Positions 11,663 through 22,386 of a stretch of DNA of 64,000 bases are shown here, piece by piece. Position 1 is the stretch's first letter. Each line of letters starts with the position of its first letter. The translations under genes and the position numbers were made by a program. The stretch is taken from the NCBI RefSeq assembly GCF_004216915.1, contig NZ_SGXD01000002.1, positions 1-64,000 on the forward strand. The letters run 5' to 3'. The notes under the pieces are model-generated. The model saw nothing but the letters and a program-made list of their open reading frames with translations, was not told the DNA's origin and searched no databases. The stretch is from Motilibacter rhizosphaerae (GTDB lineage: Bacteria; Actinomycetota; Actinomycetes; Motilibacterales; Motilibacteraceae).

Positions 11663-14167
11663 TCAGCTCCCGCGCAGCCGCGCTCCCGTCCGCGCCGCCG
11701 CCCGGGCGACCGCGGCGTCCCGCGCACCGGAGGCCTCCTCGCTCGTGAGCGTGCGGTCCGGCGCGCGCAGCTCCAGCCGGTAGGCCAGCGACCGGGCACC
11801 CTCGGGGACGCCAGCGCCGGTGTAGACGTCGAAGAGCCGGATCCGCTCGAGCAGCTCCCCGGCACCCGCGCGCAGGGCGGCTTCGACCTCGGCGGCCGGG
11901 ACCGCCGCGTCGACGACGAGGGCGACGTCCTGGACGGCGACCGGGAAGGTCGACAGCGCCGGAGCGGGTACGGGCCCCCTCCTCACGCCCGCTGCCACCA
12001 CCGCGTCGAGGTCGAGCTCGAGCGCGGCCGTGCGCGGAGGGAGGCCCAGCGCGGCGACCACGCGGGGGTGCAGCTCGCCGGCGAAGCCGACGACCGCGCT
12101 GGTGCCGTCCTCCCCGGGCAGCAGCACGGCAGCGCAGCGCCCGGGGTGCCAGGGCGACTCCTGCACGCCGCGCACCTCGACCTCTGCCCCCGCGGCGCGG
12201 ACGACGCGGCGGGCGAGCTCGACGGCGTCGGCCCAGCCGCTCGCCCGGCCCGGGCCCCACCAGCCGGCGGGCTCGCGCTGCCCGGCGAGGACGGCGGCGA
12301 CGTAGCGCGGCTGGGCCGGGAGCGCGGCGTCGAGGGCGGCGAGCTGGTCGTCGCCCGGCCTGGCGTCGACGGGCAGGGCGGGCGCCGGCGGGAGCCCCTC
12401 CTCCGGGGCGAGGAAGACCAGCCCCGTCTCGTACAGCGCGACGTCGGTCTGGCCACGGCCGAGGTTGCGGCGCAGCGCGGCGAGCAGCCCCGGGAGCAGC
12501 GTCGTGCGGAGGTAGGGCTCCGCGTCCGAGATGGGGTTCGCGAGGCGGACGAGCCGGTGCCGCGGGTCGCCGGCGCCGATCCCGAGCGCCTCGAGCGCGG
12601 GCTCCCCGACGAACGGGTAGCTCGGGGCCTCGACCAGCCCGGCCGCGGCCAGCACCTGGCCGACGCGCCGGCGGGCCCGCTGCTCCTCGGTCCACCCGCG
12701 GCCGGCCGGCGGCTGCGGCAGGCGCGAGGGGATGCGCTCGTAGCCGCCGAGCCGCGCGACCTCCTCGACCAGGTCGTAGGGCTGGGTCAGGTCGAGGCGC
12801 CAGGACGGGACCGTGACGCGCAGGCCCTCGGCCTCCGCGACCACGGTGCAGCCGACCTGGCGGAGCGCGTCGAGGACCTCGTCGGCGGCGTAGTCGACGC
12901 CGACGACGCGCGCGGGGAGGTCGGGGGCGAGGACGAGCTCGACCGGCGCGGGCACGGCGCCGGCGACGGTCGTCGCCGGCTCGGCGGTGGCGCCGCCCAG
13001 CTCGACGAGCAGCCGCACCGCCCGCTCGGCCGCCGCGGCCGGCAGCGCGGGGTCCACCCCGCGCTCGAAGCGGCGGGACGCCTCGCTCAGGAGCGCGTGC
13101 CGTCGGGCGGCCCGGCTCACGACGGAGGGCGCGAAGTGCGCCGCCTCGAGGACGATCTCGCGGGTCGTGCCGGAGATCTCGGTGCTGGCGCCGCCCATGA
13201 CCCCGGCGACGCCGATCGGGCCGCTGTCGTCGGTGATGGCGAGGTCGTCGGGGTCCAGCACCCGCTTGGTGCCGTCGAGGGTCTCGATGGTCTCGCCCGC
13301 ACGCGCCCGGCGCACGACGACCGGGCCCTGCAGCCGCTGCCGGTCGTAGGCGTGCAGCGGCTGGCCGAGCTCGAGCATGACGTAGTTGGTGACGTCGACG
13401 GCCAGGCTCACCGAGCGCATGCCGGCGAGCGCGAGCCGGCGCTGGAGCCAGCCGGGGGACGGCACGCCGGGGTCGAGACCGGTGACGGTGCGCGCCACGA
13501 AGACCGGGCAGGCCGCGGTGTCCTCGAGCACGACGGGCCACCCCGGCTCGACGGGCTCGGGCACGTCGAGCGCGGCGGGGTCGTGGAACTCCACGGCGTA
13601 CGCGGTGGCGAGCTCGCGCGCCAGCCCGCGGAGCGACAGCGCGTAGCCACGGTCGGGCGTCGGCTGGACGTCGAGCACCTCGTCGCGCAGACCGAGCAGC
13701 TCCACGGCGTCGACGCCGAGCGGGGTCCCCTCGTCGAGCACGAGGATGCCGCCGGCCTCCTCGCCGGCGCCGAGCTCGCGCGCCGAGCAGATCATGCCGT
13801 CGCTGACGTGGCCGTAGGTCTTCCGCGCGCTGATGGCGAAGCCGCCGGGGAGCACCGCGCCGGGCAGGGCCACGACCACGACGTCACCGGGCGCGAAGTT
13901 GCCCGCGCCGCAGACGATGCCGCGCGGCTCAGCGCCCTCCTCCGCGGAGACGAGCACCTGGCACCAGCGGATGGTCTTGCCGTTCTTCTGGGGCTCCGCC
14001 TCGAAGGAGACGACGCGGCCGGTCACGACCGGCCCGCTGACCTCGCCCGCGCGGTGGACCGCGTCGACCTCGAAGCCGGCCCGGACGAGCCGCTCGGCGA
14101 CGGCGCGGCCGTCCTCGCCGGCAGGCAGCGCGACGTGCTCCCGCAGCCACGACAGGGGGACGCGCAC
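11663..14167 (-). CDS. pheT: Phenylalanyl-tRNA synthetase beta subunit
   Basis: PheT (834 residues) forms the alpha2-beta2 enzyme with PheS. From the N-terminus it has the EMAP/tRNA-binding domain (about 40-150, GIVCGAGNF), the B3/B4 editing region, B5 (FERGVDP lies between them), a core synthetase-like domain, and a C-terminal ferredoxin-fold anticodon-binding domain (VQDVALVV to the end). Length is usual. It begins two bases after the pheS stop. Its own stop is directly adjacent to the stop of the convergent GGDEF-EAL gene (TGATCA), with no room for a terminator. Confidence 0.97.
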   Translation of the reverse strand: MRVPLSWLREHVALPAGEDGRAVAERLVRAGFEVDAVHRAGEVSGPVVTGRVVSFEAEPQKNGKTIRWCQVLVSAEEGAEPRGIVCGAGNFAPGDVVVVALPGAVLPGGFAISARKTYGHVSDGMICSARELGAGEEAGGILVLDEGTPLGVDAVELLGLRDEVLDVQPTPDRGYALSLRGLARELATAYAVEFHDPAALDVPEPVEPGWPVVLEDTAACPVFVARTVTGLDPGVPSPGWLQRRLALAGMRSVSLAVDVTNYVMLELGQPLHAYDRQRLQGPVVVRRARAGETIETLDGTKRVLDPDDLAITDDSGPIGVAGVMGGASTEISGTTREIVLEAAHFAPSVVSRAARRHALLSEASRRFERGVDPALPAAAAERAVRLLVELGGATAEPATTVAGAVPAPVELVLAPDLPARVVGVDYAADEVLDALRQVGCTVVAEAEGLRVTVPSWRLDLTQPYDLVEEVARLGGYERIPSRLPQPPAGRGWTEEQRARRRVGQVLAAAGLVEAPSYPFVGEPALEALGIGAGDPRHRLVRLANPISDAEPYLRTTLLPGLLAALRRNLGRGQTDVALYETGLVFLAPEEGLPPAPALPVDARPGDDQLAALDAALPAQPRYVAAVLAGQREPAGWWGPGRASGWADAVELARRVVRAAGAEVEVRGVQESPWHPGRCAAVLLPGEDGTSAVVGFAGELHPRVVAALGLPPRTAALELDLDAVVAAGVRRGPVPAPALSTFPVAVQDVALVVDAAVPAAEVEAALRAGAGELLERIRLFDVYTGAGVPEGARSLAYRLELRAPDRTLTSEEASGARDAAVARAAARTGARLRGS

Positions 14168-14169
14168 GG

Positions 14170-15330
<1,161 letters not shown>

Positions 15331-16419
15331 TCAGCCGAGGTCGGGGACCCCGGAGGGCAGCTCAACCGCGAACAGCGCACCCCCACCGTCGCCGTCGCGG
15401 ATGGAGATCCGGCCGCCGTGCGCCTCGACGAGCCCGCGGACGATGAACAGGCCCAGCCCGGTGCCGCCGTGCCGCCCGGAGCGCCAGAACTTCGTGAAGA
15501 CCCGCTGGCGCATCTCGGCGTCCACGCCGTCGCCCTCGTCGCGGACCTCCAGCGCAGTGCCCCCGTCGGGGAGGCCGCGCAGCCCGATCGTGACCAGCCC
15601 CTCGCCGTGGCGCAGGGCGTTCTCCAGCAGGTTGCCGATCACCTGGTCGAGCTTGTCGCGGTCCGCCCAGAGCTCCGGCAGCGGGCCCTCCACCGCGACC
15701 CGGAAGCGCTCCGGCTCGTAGCCCGAGACGACGAGCGCCGCCACGTGCTTGTCCACGGTCGCCGCCAGGTCCACGGGCACGCGGTTGACCGCCAGGCGGC
15801 CCGAGTCGATGCGCGCCGTGTCGAGCAGCTCGGTGATGAGCCGGGTCACGCGGTCGGCGTCCGCCTCGACCGTCTCGAGCATGAGCCGCTTCTGCTCGTC
15901 GCTGAAGCGGTCCCAGCGCTTGAGCAGCGTCGCGGTGAAGCCCTTGACGCTGGTCAGCGGGGAGCGCAGCTCGTGCGCGACCGTCGACACCAGCTCGGCG
16001 CGGCCGCGGTCCTCCCGCGCGCGGGCCTGCCCGCTGCGCACGGTGATGACGACGCGCGCGACGGGGCCGAGGGGCCGCTCGCGCACGTACCGTGCGGCGA
16101 CGAGGACCTCCGCGCCGTCGGGCAGCAGCAGGGTGCGCTCGGGGTGACCGGTGACGGTCGGCAGGGAGTCCCAGGGGCGTACGCAGTCCCACCAGACGCG
16201 GCCCTCGCGGTCGGCGAGCGGGACGACCTGGCCGAGCGGGCGCCCGGGCACGGCGCCCGGCCCGAGCAGCCGGCGGGCCACGCCGTTGACCAGCGTGACG
16301 ACGCCCCCGTCGCCGGCCACGACGAGGCCGTCGGGCAGCTCCTCGACGGCCAGCAGGCCGTTCGCGTCGTCCACGTCCGGAATCGTACGGAGTGGGCCGT
16401 CCGCCCCTGCCTGCGCCAC
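15331..16419 (-). CDS. Orphan PAS-domain sensor histidine kinase
   Basis: A 362-residue soluble-looking kinase. Residues about 15-120 resemble a PAS sensor (LPDGLVVAGDGGVVTLVNG). The HisKA domain has the H-box STVAHELRSPLTSVKG with the phosphorylated His near 150, and the ATPase domain has the N-box (IGNLLENALRHG, near 265) and G-box (GGTGLGLFIVRG, near 321). No transmembrane segment is visible and no response regulator lies nearby. A sensor kinase next to pheST is a known actinobacterial arrangement (Streptomyces). The GTG start is 18 bases from the divergent cyclase-family gene and is not certain. Confidence 0.9.
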   Translation of the reverse strand: MAQAGADGPLRTIPDVDDANGLLAVEELPDGLVVAGDGGVVTLVNGVARRLLGPGAVPGRPLGQVVPLADREGRVWWDCVRPWDSLPTVTGHPERTLLLPDGAEVLVAARYVRERPLGPVARVVITVRSGQARAREDRGRAELVSTVAHELRSPLTSVKGFTATLLKRWDRFSDEQKRLMLETVEADADRVTRLITELLDTARIDSGRLAVNRVPVDLAATVDKHVAALVVSGYEPERFRVAVEGPLPELWADRDKLDQVIGNLLENALRHGEGLVTIGLRGLPDGGTALEVRDEGDGVDAEMRQRVFTKFWRSGRHGGTGLGLFIVRGLVEAHGGRISIRDGDGGGALFAVELPSGVPDLG

Positions 16420-16423
16420 CCGC

Positions 16424-16429
16424 TACAGT
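16424..16429 (+). promoter_or_regulatory. -10 box of the cyclase-family gene
   Basis: TACAGT ends eight bases before the GTG start at 16438, so this transcript is probably leaderless. The divergent kinase gene starts in the same short gap. Confidence 0.45.
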
Positions 16430-16437
16430 TCGCCGCC

Positions 16438-17091
16438 GTGCCCCGCGACCTGGTCGACCTGAGCCACCCCATCGTCCCCGGGATGCTGACGTACCCGGGC
16501 ATGCCCGGGCCGCGGCTCTCGACCTGGGTCAGCCGGGAGCAGTCCGCCGAGCGCATGGGCGGCGCGTCGTCGTTCGAGATCCTCTCGGTCGACCTCGTCG
16601 CCAACACGGGGACCTACCTCGACGCCCCCCGGCACTACTGGGCCGACGGCCCCGACGTCGCCGGCCTCGCGCTCGAGCGGCTGGTCGACGTGCCGGTCGC
16701 GCTCGTCGACGCCCGCGGGGACGGCCCGGTGCCGCCCGAGCTGCTCGCGGAGGTGCCGCGCGGGAGCGCGGTCCTCGTCTGGACCGGGTGGGACCGGCAC
16801 TGGGGCAGCGAGACGTACGGCACCGGCGGGCCGCACCTCCCCGCCGCCAGCGTCGAGGCGGTGCTCGCCCGCGACCCCGCGCTGGTCGGCATCGACGCGC
16901 TCAACATCGACTCGATCGCGGACCCGACGCGCCCCGCGCACTCCGGCCTGCTGCGCGCCGGTGTGCCGATCGTGGAGCACCTCACCGGGCTGGTGGCGCT
17001 GGCGGGCCGCAGCGCCCGGCTCACGGTGCTGCCGCCGCCCTTCACCGAGATGGGCACGTTCCCGGTGCGCGCGGTCGCCGTCCTCGACTGA
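16438..17091 (+). CDS. Cyclase / kynurenine-formamidase-like protein with variant metal motif
   Basis: A 217-residue member of the cyclase family (PF04199), which includes kynurenine formamidase and isatin hydrolase. It starts DLSHPIVPGM and keeps the family ending PPPFTEMGTFPVRAVA. The metal motif, usually HxGTHxDxPxH, reads NTGTYLDAPRH near residue 60: the first two histidines are Asn and Tyr. I recall the same variant in other actinobacterial proteins annotated as cyclases, so it is probably a subfamily trait and the classical metal hydrolase activity is doubtful. Substrate unknown. It precedes the glyA riboswitch on the same strand. Confidence 0.85.
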   Translation: MPRDLVDLSHPIVPGMLTYPGMPGPRLSTWVSREQSAERMGGASSFEILSVDLVANTGTYLDAPRHYWADGPDVAGLALERLVDVPVALVDARGDGPVPPELLAEVPRGSAVLVWTGWDRHWGSETYGTGGPHLPAASVEAVLARDPALVGIDALNIDSIADPTRPAHSGLLRAGVPIVEHLTGLVALAGRSARLTVLPPPFTEMGTFPVRAVAVLD

Positions 17092-17111
17092 TGCGGGTGG
17101 GCGCCGCGCGA

Positions 17112-17117
17112 TAGGCT
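17112..17117 (+). promoter_or_regulatory. Probable glyA promoter -10 box
   Basis: TAGGCT sits just before the ZTP aptamer in a typical GATAGGCTGCC context. No convincing -35 is seen at 17-18 bases. Transcription would start near the first aptamer bases. Confidence 0.4.
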
Positions 17118-17119
17118 GC

Positions 17120-17207
17120 CGGGGCAGTCGTGACTGGCGCGAAAGACGGGTCACCGTCGTGGAGCGGCTGCGTCGACCGTGACGGGAGCCGCGCGCCTGG
17201 GCCTGCC
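17120..17207 (+). promoter_or_regulatory. ZTP (pfl) riboswitch
   Basis: The glyA leader contains both hallmarks of the ZMP/ZTP riboswitch: GTCGTGACTGGCGC at 17127-17140 and the terminal GCGCGCCTGGGC hairpin element at 17190-17201, with GGCAG (17123-17127) complementary to CTGCC (17203-17207). In known examples ZTP/ZMP accumulation, a sign of 10-formyl-THF shortage, turns on one-carbon genes such as glyA. The ATG of glyA follows about 24 bases later. Confidence 0.88.
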
Positions 17208-17230
17208 GCGACCGCAGCGAAAGGGCTCTC

Positions 17231-18706
17231 ATGACGGCGACCGACCAGCACGCCCCGTCCACCGCCACCTCCGGCCTCTCCCCCGAGTCCGTGGCGTACC
17301 GCGCCGCCCTCGAGGTCGTCGCCGGCGTCGAGCCGCGCATCGCCGAGGCGATCCGCGCCGAGCTCGCCGACCAGCGCGAGTCGCTCAAGCTCATCGCCAG
17401 CGAGAACTACGCCTCGCCCGCGACGCTGCTCGCGATGGGCAACTGGTTCAGCGACAAGTACGCCGAGGGCACCATCGGCCGCCGCTTCTACGCCGGCTGC
17501 AAGAACGTCGACACCGTCGAGGCGCTCGCCGCCGAGCACGCGCGCGAGCTGTTCGGCGCGCCGTACGCCTACGCCCAACCGCACTCGGGCATCGACGCCA
17601 ACCTCGTCGCCTTCTGGGCCGTGCTCGCGGCGCGGGTCGAGGCGCCGGCGCTGGAGAAGCTCGGCGCGCGTCTCGTCAACGACCTCACCGAGGCCGACTG
17701 GGAGGAGCTGCGCCACGAGCTCGGCAACCAGCGGATGCTCGGCATGTCGCTCGACGCCGGCGGCCACCTCACGCACGGGTTCCGCCCGAACATCTCCGGC
17801 AAGATGTTCCAGCAGCGCAGCTACGGCACCGACCCGGAGACCGGGCTGCTGGACTACGACGAGCTGCGCCGCACCGCGCACGAGTTCAAGCCGCTCATCC
17901 TCGTCGGCGGCTACTCGGCGTACCCCCGGCTGGTGAACTTCCGCATCATGCGCGAGATCGCCGACGAGGTCGGCGCCACGCTGCACGTCGACATGGCGCA
18001 CTTCGCGGGTCTCGTGGCCGGCAAGGTCGTCACCGGCGACTTCGACCCCGTGCCGCACGCGCACATCGTCACGACGACGACGCACAAGTCCCTGCGCGGC
18101 CCGCGCGGTGGCCTCGTGCTCGCGCAGGAGGAGCTCGCCCCGCAGGTCGACCGCGGCTGCCCGATGGTGCTCGGCGGTCCGCTCCCGCACGTCATGGCGG
18201 CCAAGGCCGTCGCGCTCGCTGAGGCGCGCCAGCCGTCGTTCCAGGACTACGCGCAGCGGATCGTCGACAACGCCCGCGCGCTGGCGGAGGGCCTGCAGCG
18301 CCGGGGTGCCCGCCTCGTCACCGACGGCACCGACAACCACCTCGTGCTGCTCGACGTGTCGTCGTACGGCATCACCGGCCGCCAGGCCGAGGCGGCGCTG
18401 CTCGAGTCCGGCATCGTCACCAACCGCAACGCGATCCCCCGCGACCCCAACGGCAACTGGTTCACGACCGGCATCCGGGTCGGTACGCCGGCGCTGACGA
18501 CGCGCGGGCTGGGCACGGCCGAGATGGACGTCATCGCCGACCTCATGCACACCGTGCTCTCGGGCACCACGCAGGGGACGGGCAAGGACGGCGCCGTCTC
18601 GAAGGCCAAGCACGTGCTCGACCCGAAGGTGTCCGACGCCGTCGCGCAGCGCGCGTCGGACCTGCTCTCGGGGTTCCCGCTCTACCCGAGCATCGACCTG
18701 GGCTGA
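17231..18706 (+). CDS. glyA: Serine hydroxymethyltransferase
   Basis: GlyA (491 residues) interconverts serine and glycine and loads methylene-THF, a main source of one-carbon units. It is longer than the common 415-430-residue form because of an N-terminal extension and an insert around residues 140-165, a form I associate with actinobacteria. The PLP lysine lies in [14 protein letters not shown] near residue 286, and [10 protein letters not shown] marks the N-terminal substrate region. It sits behind a ZTP riboswitch and is followed by a strong hairpin. Confidence 0.96.
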   Translation: MTATDQHAPSTATSGLSPESVAYRAALEVVAGVEPRIAEAIRAELADQRESLKLIASENYASPATLLAMGNWFSDKYAEGTIGRRFYAGCKNVDTVEALAAEHARELFGAPYAYAQPHSGIDANLVAFWAVLAARVEAPALEKLGARLVNDLTEADWEELRHELGNQRMLGMSLDAGGHLTHGFRPNISGKMFQQRSYGTDPETGLLDYDELRRTAHEFKPLILVGGYSAYPRLVNFRIMREIADEVGATLHVDMAHFAGLVAGKVVTGDFDPVPHAHIVTTTTHKSLRGPRGGLVLAQEELAPQVDRGCPMVLGGPLPHVMAAKAVALAEARQPSFQDYAQRIVDNARALAEGLQRRGARLVTDGTDNHLVLLDVSSYGITGRQAEAALLESGIVTNRNAIPRDPNGNWFTTGIRVGTPALTTRGLGTAEMDVIADLMHTVLSGTTQGTGKDGAVSKAKHVLDPKVSDAVAQRASDLLSGFPLYPSIDLG

Positions 18707-18719
18707 CCCCCGGTCGGCT

Positions 18720-18750
18720 GCGCGCCCGCTCCCCTCGGGGGCGGGCGCGC
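18720..18750. terminator. Bidirectional hairpin between glyA and the ABC exporter
   Basis: A perfect 10-bp stem GCGCGCCCGC/GCGGGCGCGC with an inner CCCC/GGGG pairing lies between the convergent stops of glyA and the exporter gene. No T tract. It can serve both strands. Confidence 0.75.
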
Positions 18751-18763
18751 ACTGCGTCCGGCC

Positions 18764-20671
18764 TCAGGCGAGAGCCGGGTCCGCCCCGCTCGCGGGCTGC
18801 GGCACGCTGCGTCCCACCGCGAACTGCGTGCGGTGCAGCTCGGCGTAGCGCCCTCCGCGGGCGAGCAGCTCCTCGTGCCGCCCGGCCTCGACGACCTGGC
18901 CGCCCTCGACGACGAGGATCTGGTCGGCGGCGCGCACCGTCGACAGCCGGTGGGCGATGACGAGGGCCGTCCGCCCGTCGAGCGCCTGGGCGAGGGCCTC
19001 CTGGACGGCCGCCTCGGAGGTCGAGTCGAGGTGGGCCGTGGCCTCGTCGAGGATGACGACCCGCTGACGCGCGAGCAGGACCCGGGCGATCGTCAGCCGC
19101 TGCCGCTCCCCTCCCGACAGCCGGTAGCCGCGCTCCCCCACCACGGTGTCGAGGCCGTCGGGCAGGCTGCGCACCAGCGCGTCGAGGCGGGCGCGGCGCA
19201 GCACGTCCCAGAGCTCCTCCTCGTCGGCCTCCGGGCGCGCGAGGAGCAGGTTGGCCCGGACCGACTCGTGGAACAGGTGGCCGTCCTGGGTCACCATGCC
19301 CACCACCGCGCGCCGCGTCGCCGCCGAGAGCTCGCGCAGGTCGACGCCCCCGATGCGCACCGCACCCTCGTCCGGGTCGTAGAGCCGGGCCACGAGCGAG
19401 GCGATGGTCGACTTGCCCGCGCCGGAGGTGCCGACGAGCGCGACCGTCTGCCCGGGCTCGACGCGGAACGAGATGCCGTGGAGCACCTCGACGCCCGCGC
19501 GCGGGTCGAGCTGGGCGACCTCCTCGAGCGAGGCGAGCGACACCCTGTCGGCCGCGGGGTACGCGAACCGCACGCCGTCGAGCTCGACCCCCACCGGGCC
19601 CGGCGGGAGCTCGCGCGGCTCCGTGGGCTCGCGCAGCAGCGGCTCGAGGTCGAGCACCTCGAAGACCCGCTCGAAGGAGACCAGCGCGCTCATCACCTCG
19701 ACGCGGGCGCTGGCCAGCGAGGTGAGCGGGACGTAGAGCCGGGTCAGCAGGATCGCCAGGGCCACGACGTCGCCGGCGTCGAGGCGGCCGCGCAGCGCGT
19801 ACCAGCCCCCGAGGCCGTAGATGAGCGCGATCGCCAGCGAGGAGACGAGGACGAGCGCGGTCATGAACAGCGTCTGGTTCATCGCGGTCCGCACGCCGAT
19901 GTCGCGGACCCGCCGCGCGCGGGCCGCGAACTCGCGCGACTCGAGGTCGGGCCGGCCGAACAGCTTGATGAGCGTCGCGCCCGGCGCGGAGAAGCGCTCG
20001 GTCATCTGCGTGCTCATCGCGGAGTTGTGCGTCGCCGCCTCGCGCTCGAGCGCGGCGAGCCGCGGGCCCATGCGCCGCGCCGGCCACACGAAGACGGGCA
20101 GCAGGAGCAGGGCGAGCACCGTGACCTGCCACGACAGCGTCAGCATGACCGCGAGCGTGAGCAGGAGCGCGACGACGTTGCTGACGACGCCGGAGAGGGT
20201 GTCGCTGAACGCCCGCTGGGCGCCGATGACGTCGTTGTTGAGCCGGCTCACCAGCGCACCGGTGCGGGTGCGCATGAAGAACGCGACCGGCATGCGCTGC
20301 ACGTGGTCGAAGACGGTCGTGCGCAGGTCGAGGATGAGCCCCTCGCCGATGCGGGCGGACAGCCACCGGTTGAGGATGCCGAGCCCGGCCTCGGCCACCG
20401 CGAGCGCGGCGATGAGCAGGGCCAGGCCGACCACACGGTGCGTCGACCGGCCCTGGACGATGGCGTCGACGACGCGCCCGGCGACGACGGGGGTGGCGAC
20501 CCCGATGACCGCGAGCAGCACGCTCAGCGAGAGGAACGCCGCCAGCAGCCGCCGGTGCGGCTCGGCGAAGCCGAGGATGCGGCGCAGCGAGGCGACCGAG
20601 AACGGCCGCCGCTCCTGCTCGGCGTTGGCCGCGTGGTACATCGACATGAACGCCGTGACTTCCATGTCCAT
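18764..20671 (-). CDS. ABC exporter (fused membrane and ATPase domains)
   Basis: A 635-residue half-transporter: six membrane helices between about 40 and 315, then an ATPase with Walker A GTSGAGKST near residue 415, signature LSGGERQR near 520, Walker B VVILDEAT and H-loop AHRLSTV. This is the MsbA/LmrA-like architecture and should act as a dimer; the substrate is unknown. The first ATG is preceded by AGAGGAGG; a second ATG two codons later is possible. Downstream of the TrmH gene on the same strand with a 157-base gap. Confidence 0.93.
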   Translation of the reverse strand: MDMEVTAFMSMYHAANAEQERRPFSVASLRRILGFAEPHRRLLAAFLSLSVLLAVIGVATPVVAGRVVDAIVQGRSTHRVVGLALLIAALAVAEAGLGILNRWLSARIGEGLILDLRTTVFDHVQRMPVAFFMRTRTGALVSRLNNDVIGAQRAFSDTLSGVVSNVVALLLTLAVMLTLSWQVTVLALLLLPVFVWPARRMGPRLAALEREAATHNSAMSTQMTERFSAPGATLIKLFGRPDLESREFAARARRVRDIGVRTAMNQTLFMTALVLVSSLAIALIYGLGGWYALRGRLDAGDVVALAILLTRLYVPLTSLASARVEVMSALVSFERVFEVLDLEPLLREPTEPRELPPGPVGVELDGVRFAYPAADRVSLASLEEVAQLDPRAGVEVLHGISFRVEPGQTVALVGTSGAGKSTIASLVARLYDPDEGAVRIGGVDLRELSAATRRAVVGMVTQDGHLFHESVRANLLLARPEADEEELWDVLRRARLDALVRSLPDGLDTVVGERGYRLSGGERQRLTIARVLLARQRVVILDEATAHLDSTSEAAVQEALAQALDGRTALVIAHRLSTVRAADQILVVEGGQVVEAGRHEELLARGGRYAELHRTQFAVGRSVPQPASGADPALA

Positions 20672-20819
20672 GCGGCGGCCTCCTCTGCTCGTCCCCGTCG
20701 ACGCTCGGGCAGCGGGCCCGCGGCGGTCAACCGGATTCCCCGGCGGACGCTAGCCGCGCCCACCGACAGGAGGACGGCGGCGGGCCGACGAGCTCAGCGC
20801 CGCACCCGGGGCGGGGCCG

Positions 20820-21662
20820 TCAGGCGCGCTGGGCGCGGGCGCTGGCGTACAGGCAGACGGCGGCGGCCGTCGCCAGGTTGAGGCTCTCGGCCCGGCCGTA
20901 GATCGGCAGCCGGACGACGTCGTCGCACAGCGCGAGCGCGTCGTCGGGCAGCCCCCAGGCCTCGTTGCCGAACACCCAGGCAGTGGGGAGGCCGAGGTCG
21001 CCGGCCGCCTCGGCCTCCGGGAGCGGGCGGCCCTTCCCGTCGGCCGCGACCACGCGCAGCCCGGCGGCGCGCGCCTGCTGGGCGAGCTCGGCCAGCGGCG
21101 CGCCGAGCGCGACCGGGAGGTGGAACAGGCTGCCGGCGGTCGCGCGGACGGCCTTGCCGTTGTAGACGTCGACGGAGGCGTCGGTGAGCACGACGCCGTC
21201 GGCGCCGGCGGCGTCGGCCGCGCGCAGGACGGTGCCGGCGTTGCCGGGGTCGCGCACGTTGCTCAGCACGGCGACGAGCCGCGGGGAGCCCGCGAGCAGG
21301 GAGCCGAGCGGGACGTCGAGGAAGCCGCAGACGGCCACCACGCCCTGCGGCGTCACGGTGCCGGCGAGCTCGGCGAGCACGTCGCCGGCGACGCGGACGA
21401 CGTCCGCCCCCGCCGCGGAGGCGGCGGCGAGCAGCTCGGGCTCGCGGCCGGCCAGCTCGTCGGTGACGAGGACGGAGGAGACGAGCGACGGCGTGCAGGC
21501 CAGCGCCTCGCGCACGGCCTGCGGGCCCTCGGCGAGGAAGCGGCGGTCCTGCTCGCGGAACGAGCGCTTGGCGCAACGCCGCGCAGCCGCGACCCGCGGG
21601 TTGCGGGAGGAGGTGACCAGCGAGGTCCCTCCCCCGGCGTCCCGGGGCCGCGGCTGCGACAC
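20820..21662 (-). CDS. TrmH/SpoU-family RNA 2'-O-methyltransferase
   Basis: A 280-residue SPOUT methyltransferase. The N-terminal RNA-binding domain (SRNPRVAAARR, FLAEGPQAVREAL) precedes the knotted SAM domain with NVRDPGNAGTVLRAAD, VFGNEAWGLP and LPIYGRAESLNLATAAAV, the three SpoU motifs. It likely methylates rRNA or tRNA, and position beside rplT favours rRNA, but the target base cannot be assigned. The same gene follows rplT in Streptomyces. GTG start, 18 bases after the rplT stop. Confidence 0.92.
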   Translation of the reverse strand: MSQPRPRDAGGGTSLVTSSRNPRVAAARRCAKRSFREQDRRFLAEGPQAVREALACTPSLVSSVLVTDELAGREPELLAAASAAGADVVRVAGDVLAELAGTVTPQGVVAVCGFLDVPLGSLLAGSPRLVAVLSNVRDPGNAGTVLRAADAAGADGVVLTDASVDVYNGKAVRATAGSLFHLPVALGAPLAELAQQARAAGLRVVAADGKGRPLPEAEAAGDLGLPTAWVFGNEAWGLPDDALALCDDVVRLPIYGRAESLNLATAAAVCLYASARAQRA

Positions 21663-21680
21663 GTGCGTACGGCGGTGGTG

Positions 21681-22058
21681 CTAGGCGGCGGCGGGCGCCT
21701 GCGCCGGCACGTTGGCCCGCGCGACCTCGACGAGCGCCGCGAAGGCGGCCGCGTCGTTGACCGCGAGCTCGGCGAGCATGCGGCGGTCCACCTCGACACC
21801 CGCGGCCTTGAGGCCCTGGATGAAGCGGTTGTAGGTCATGCCGTTCTGGCGTGCAGCGGCGTTGATGCGCTGGATCCAGAGGCGGCGGAAGTCGCCCTTG
21901 CGCGCCTTGCGGTCGCGGTAGGCGTAGACGAGCGAGTGGGTGACCTGCTCCTTGGCCTTGCGGTAGAGCCGCGAGCGCTGGCCGCGGTAGCCGCTGGCCT
22001 GCTCGAGGATCGCGCGGCGCTTCTTGGGCGAACCGACGCCTGCCTTCACGCGTGCCAC
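21681..22058 (-). CDS. rplT: 50S ribosomal protein L20
   Basis: L20 (125 residues) is a primary 23S rRNA-binding assembly protein. The sequence has the usual start [15 protein letters not shown], the long basic helix ([17 protein letters not shown]) and the globular end ([19 protein letters not shown]). A short Ala/Pro tail extends the C-terminus. GTG start with AAGGAG upstream. Third gene of infC-rpmI-rplT. Confidence 0.98.
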   Translation of the reverse strand: MARVKAGVGSPKKRRAILEQASGYRGQRSRLYRKAKEQVTHSLVYAYRDRKARKGDFRRLWIQRINAAARQNGMTYNRFIQGLKAAGVEVDRRMLAELAVNDAAAFAALVEVARANVPAQAPAAA

Positions 22059-22105
22059 GTTGGTGCTCCTTCAGGGTGTGCTGGGGACGAGGGACGGACG
22101 AGCGC

Positions 22106-22300
22106 TCAGCGACCGAGCAGCTTCTTGATGCGCTTGACGTCGGCCCCGTCCACCGGCTGGGTGCCGTCGAGGCGACGGGTCAGCGTGGAGGGCTTGTGCT
22201 CGAGCAGGTGCCGGCGGTTGGCCTGCTGGCGCAGGACCTTGCCGGTGCCCGTGATGCGGAACCGCTTGCTGGCCCCGCTGTGCGTCTTGTTCTTCGGCAT
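22106..22300 (-). CDS. rpmI: 50S ribosomal protein L35
   Basis: L35 (64 residues), small and basic, begins [17 protein letters not shown] and ends IKKLLGR as in the family. The ATG is preceded by GAGGAGA; twelve extra in-frame codons upstream overlap the ribosome-binding site and are not part of the protein. It lies between infC and rplT, the standard order. Confidence 0.98.
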   Translation of the reverse strand: MPKNKTHSGASKRFRITGTGKVLRQQANRRHLLEHKPSTLTRRLDGTQPVDGADVKRIKKLLGR

Positions 22301-22386
22301 GGCGCCGGTCTCCTCGTTCCTTCGACTCTTCACAGGTCCGCCGCGGCCGGGACGGCCGCGGCGGAGGTCTCGATCCCCGCGCCCCG

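Noticed and set aside
10642-11748. Long second frame on the plus strand inside the GGDEF-EAL gene
   Set aside because: Arg/Ala/Pro-rich translation without motifs, and it runs into pheT; a shadow of the real frame.
18764-20671. Mobile-element origin for the exporter between glyA and the TrmH gene
   Set aside because: No inverted repeats, transposase or unusual composition around it.
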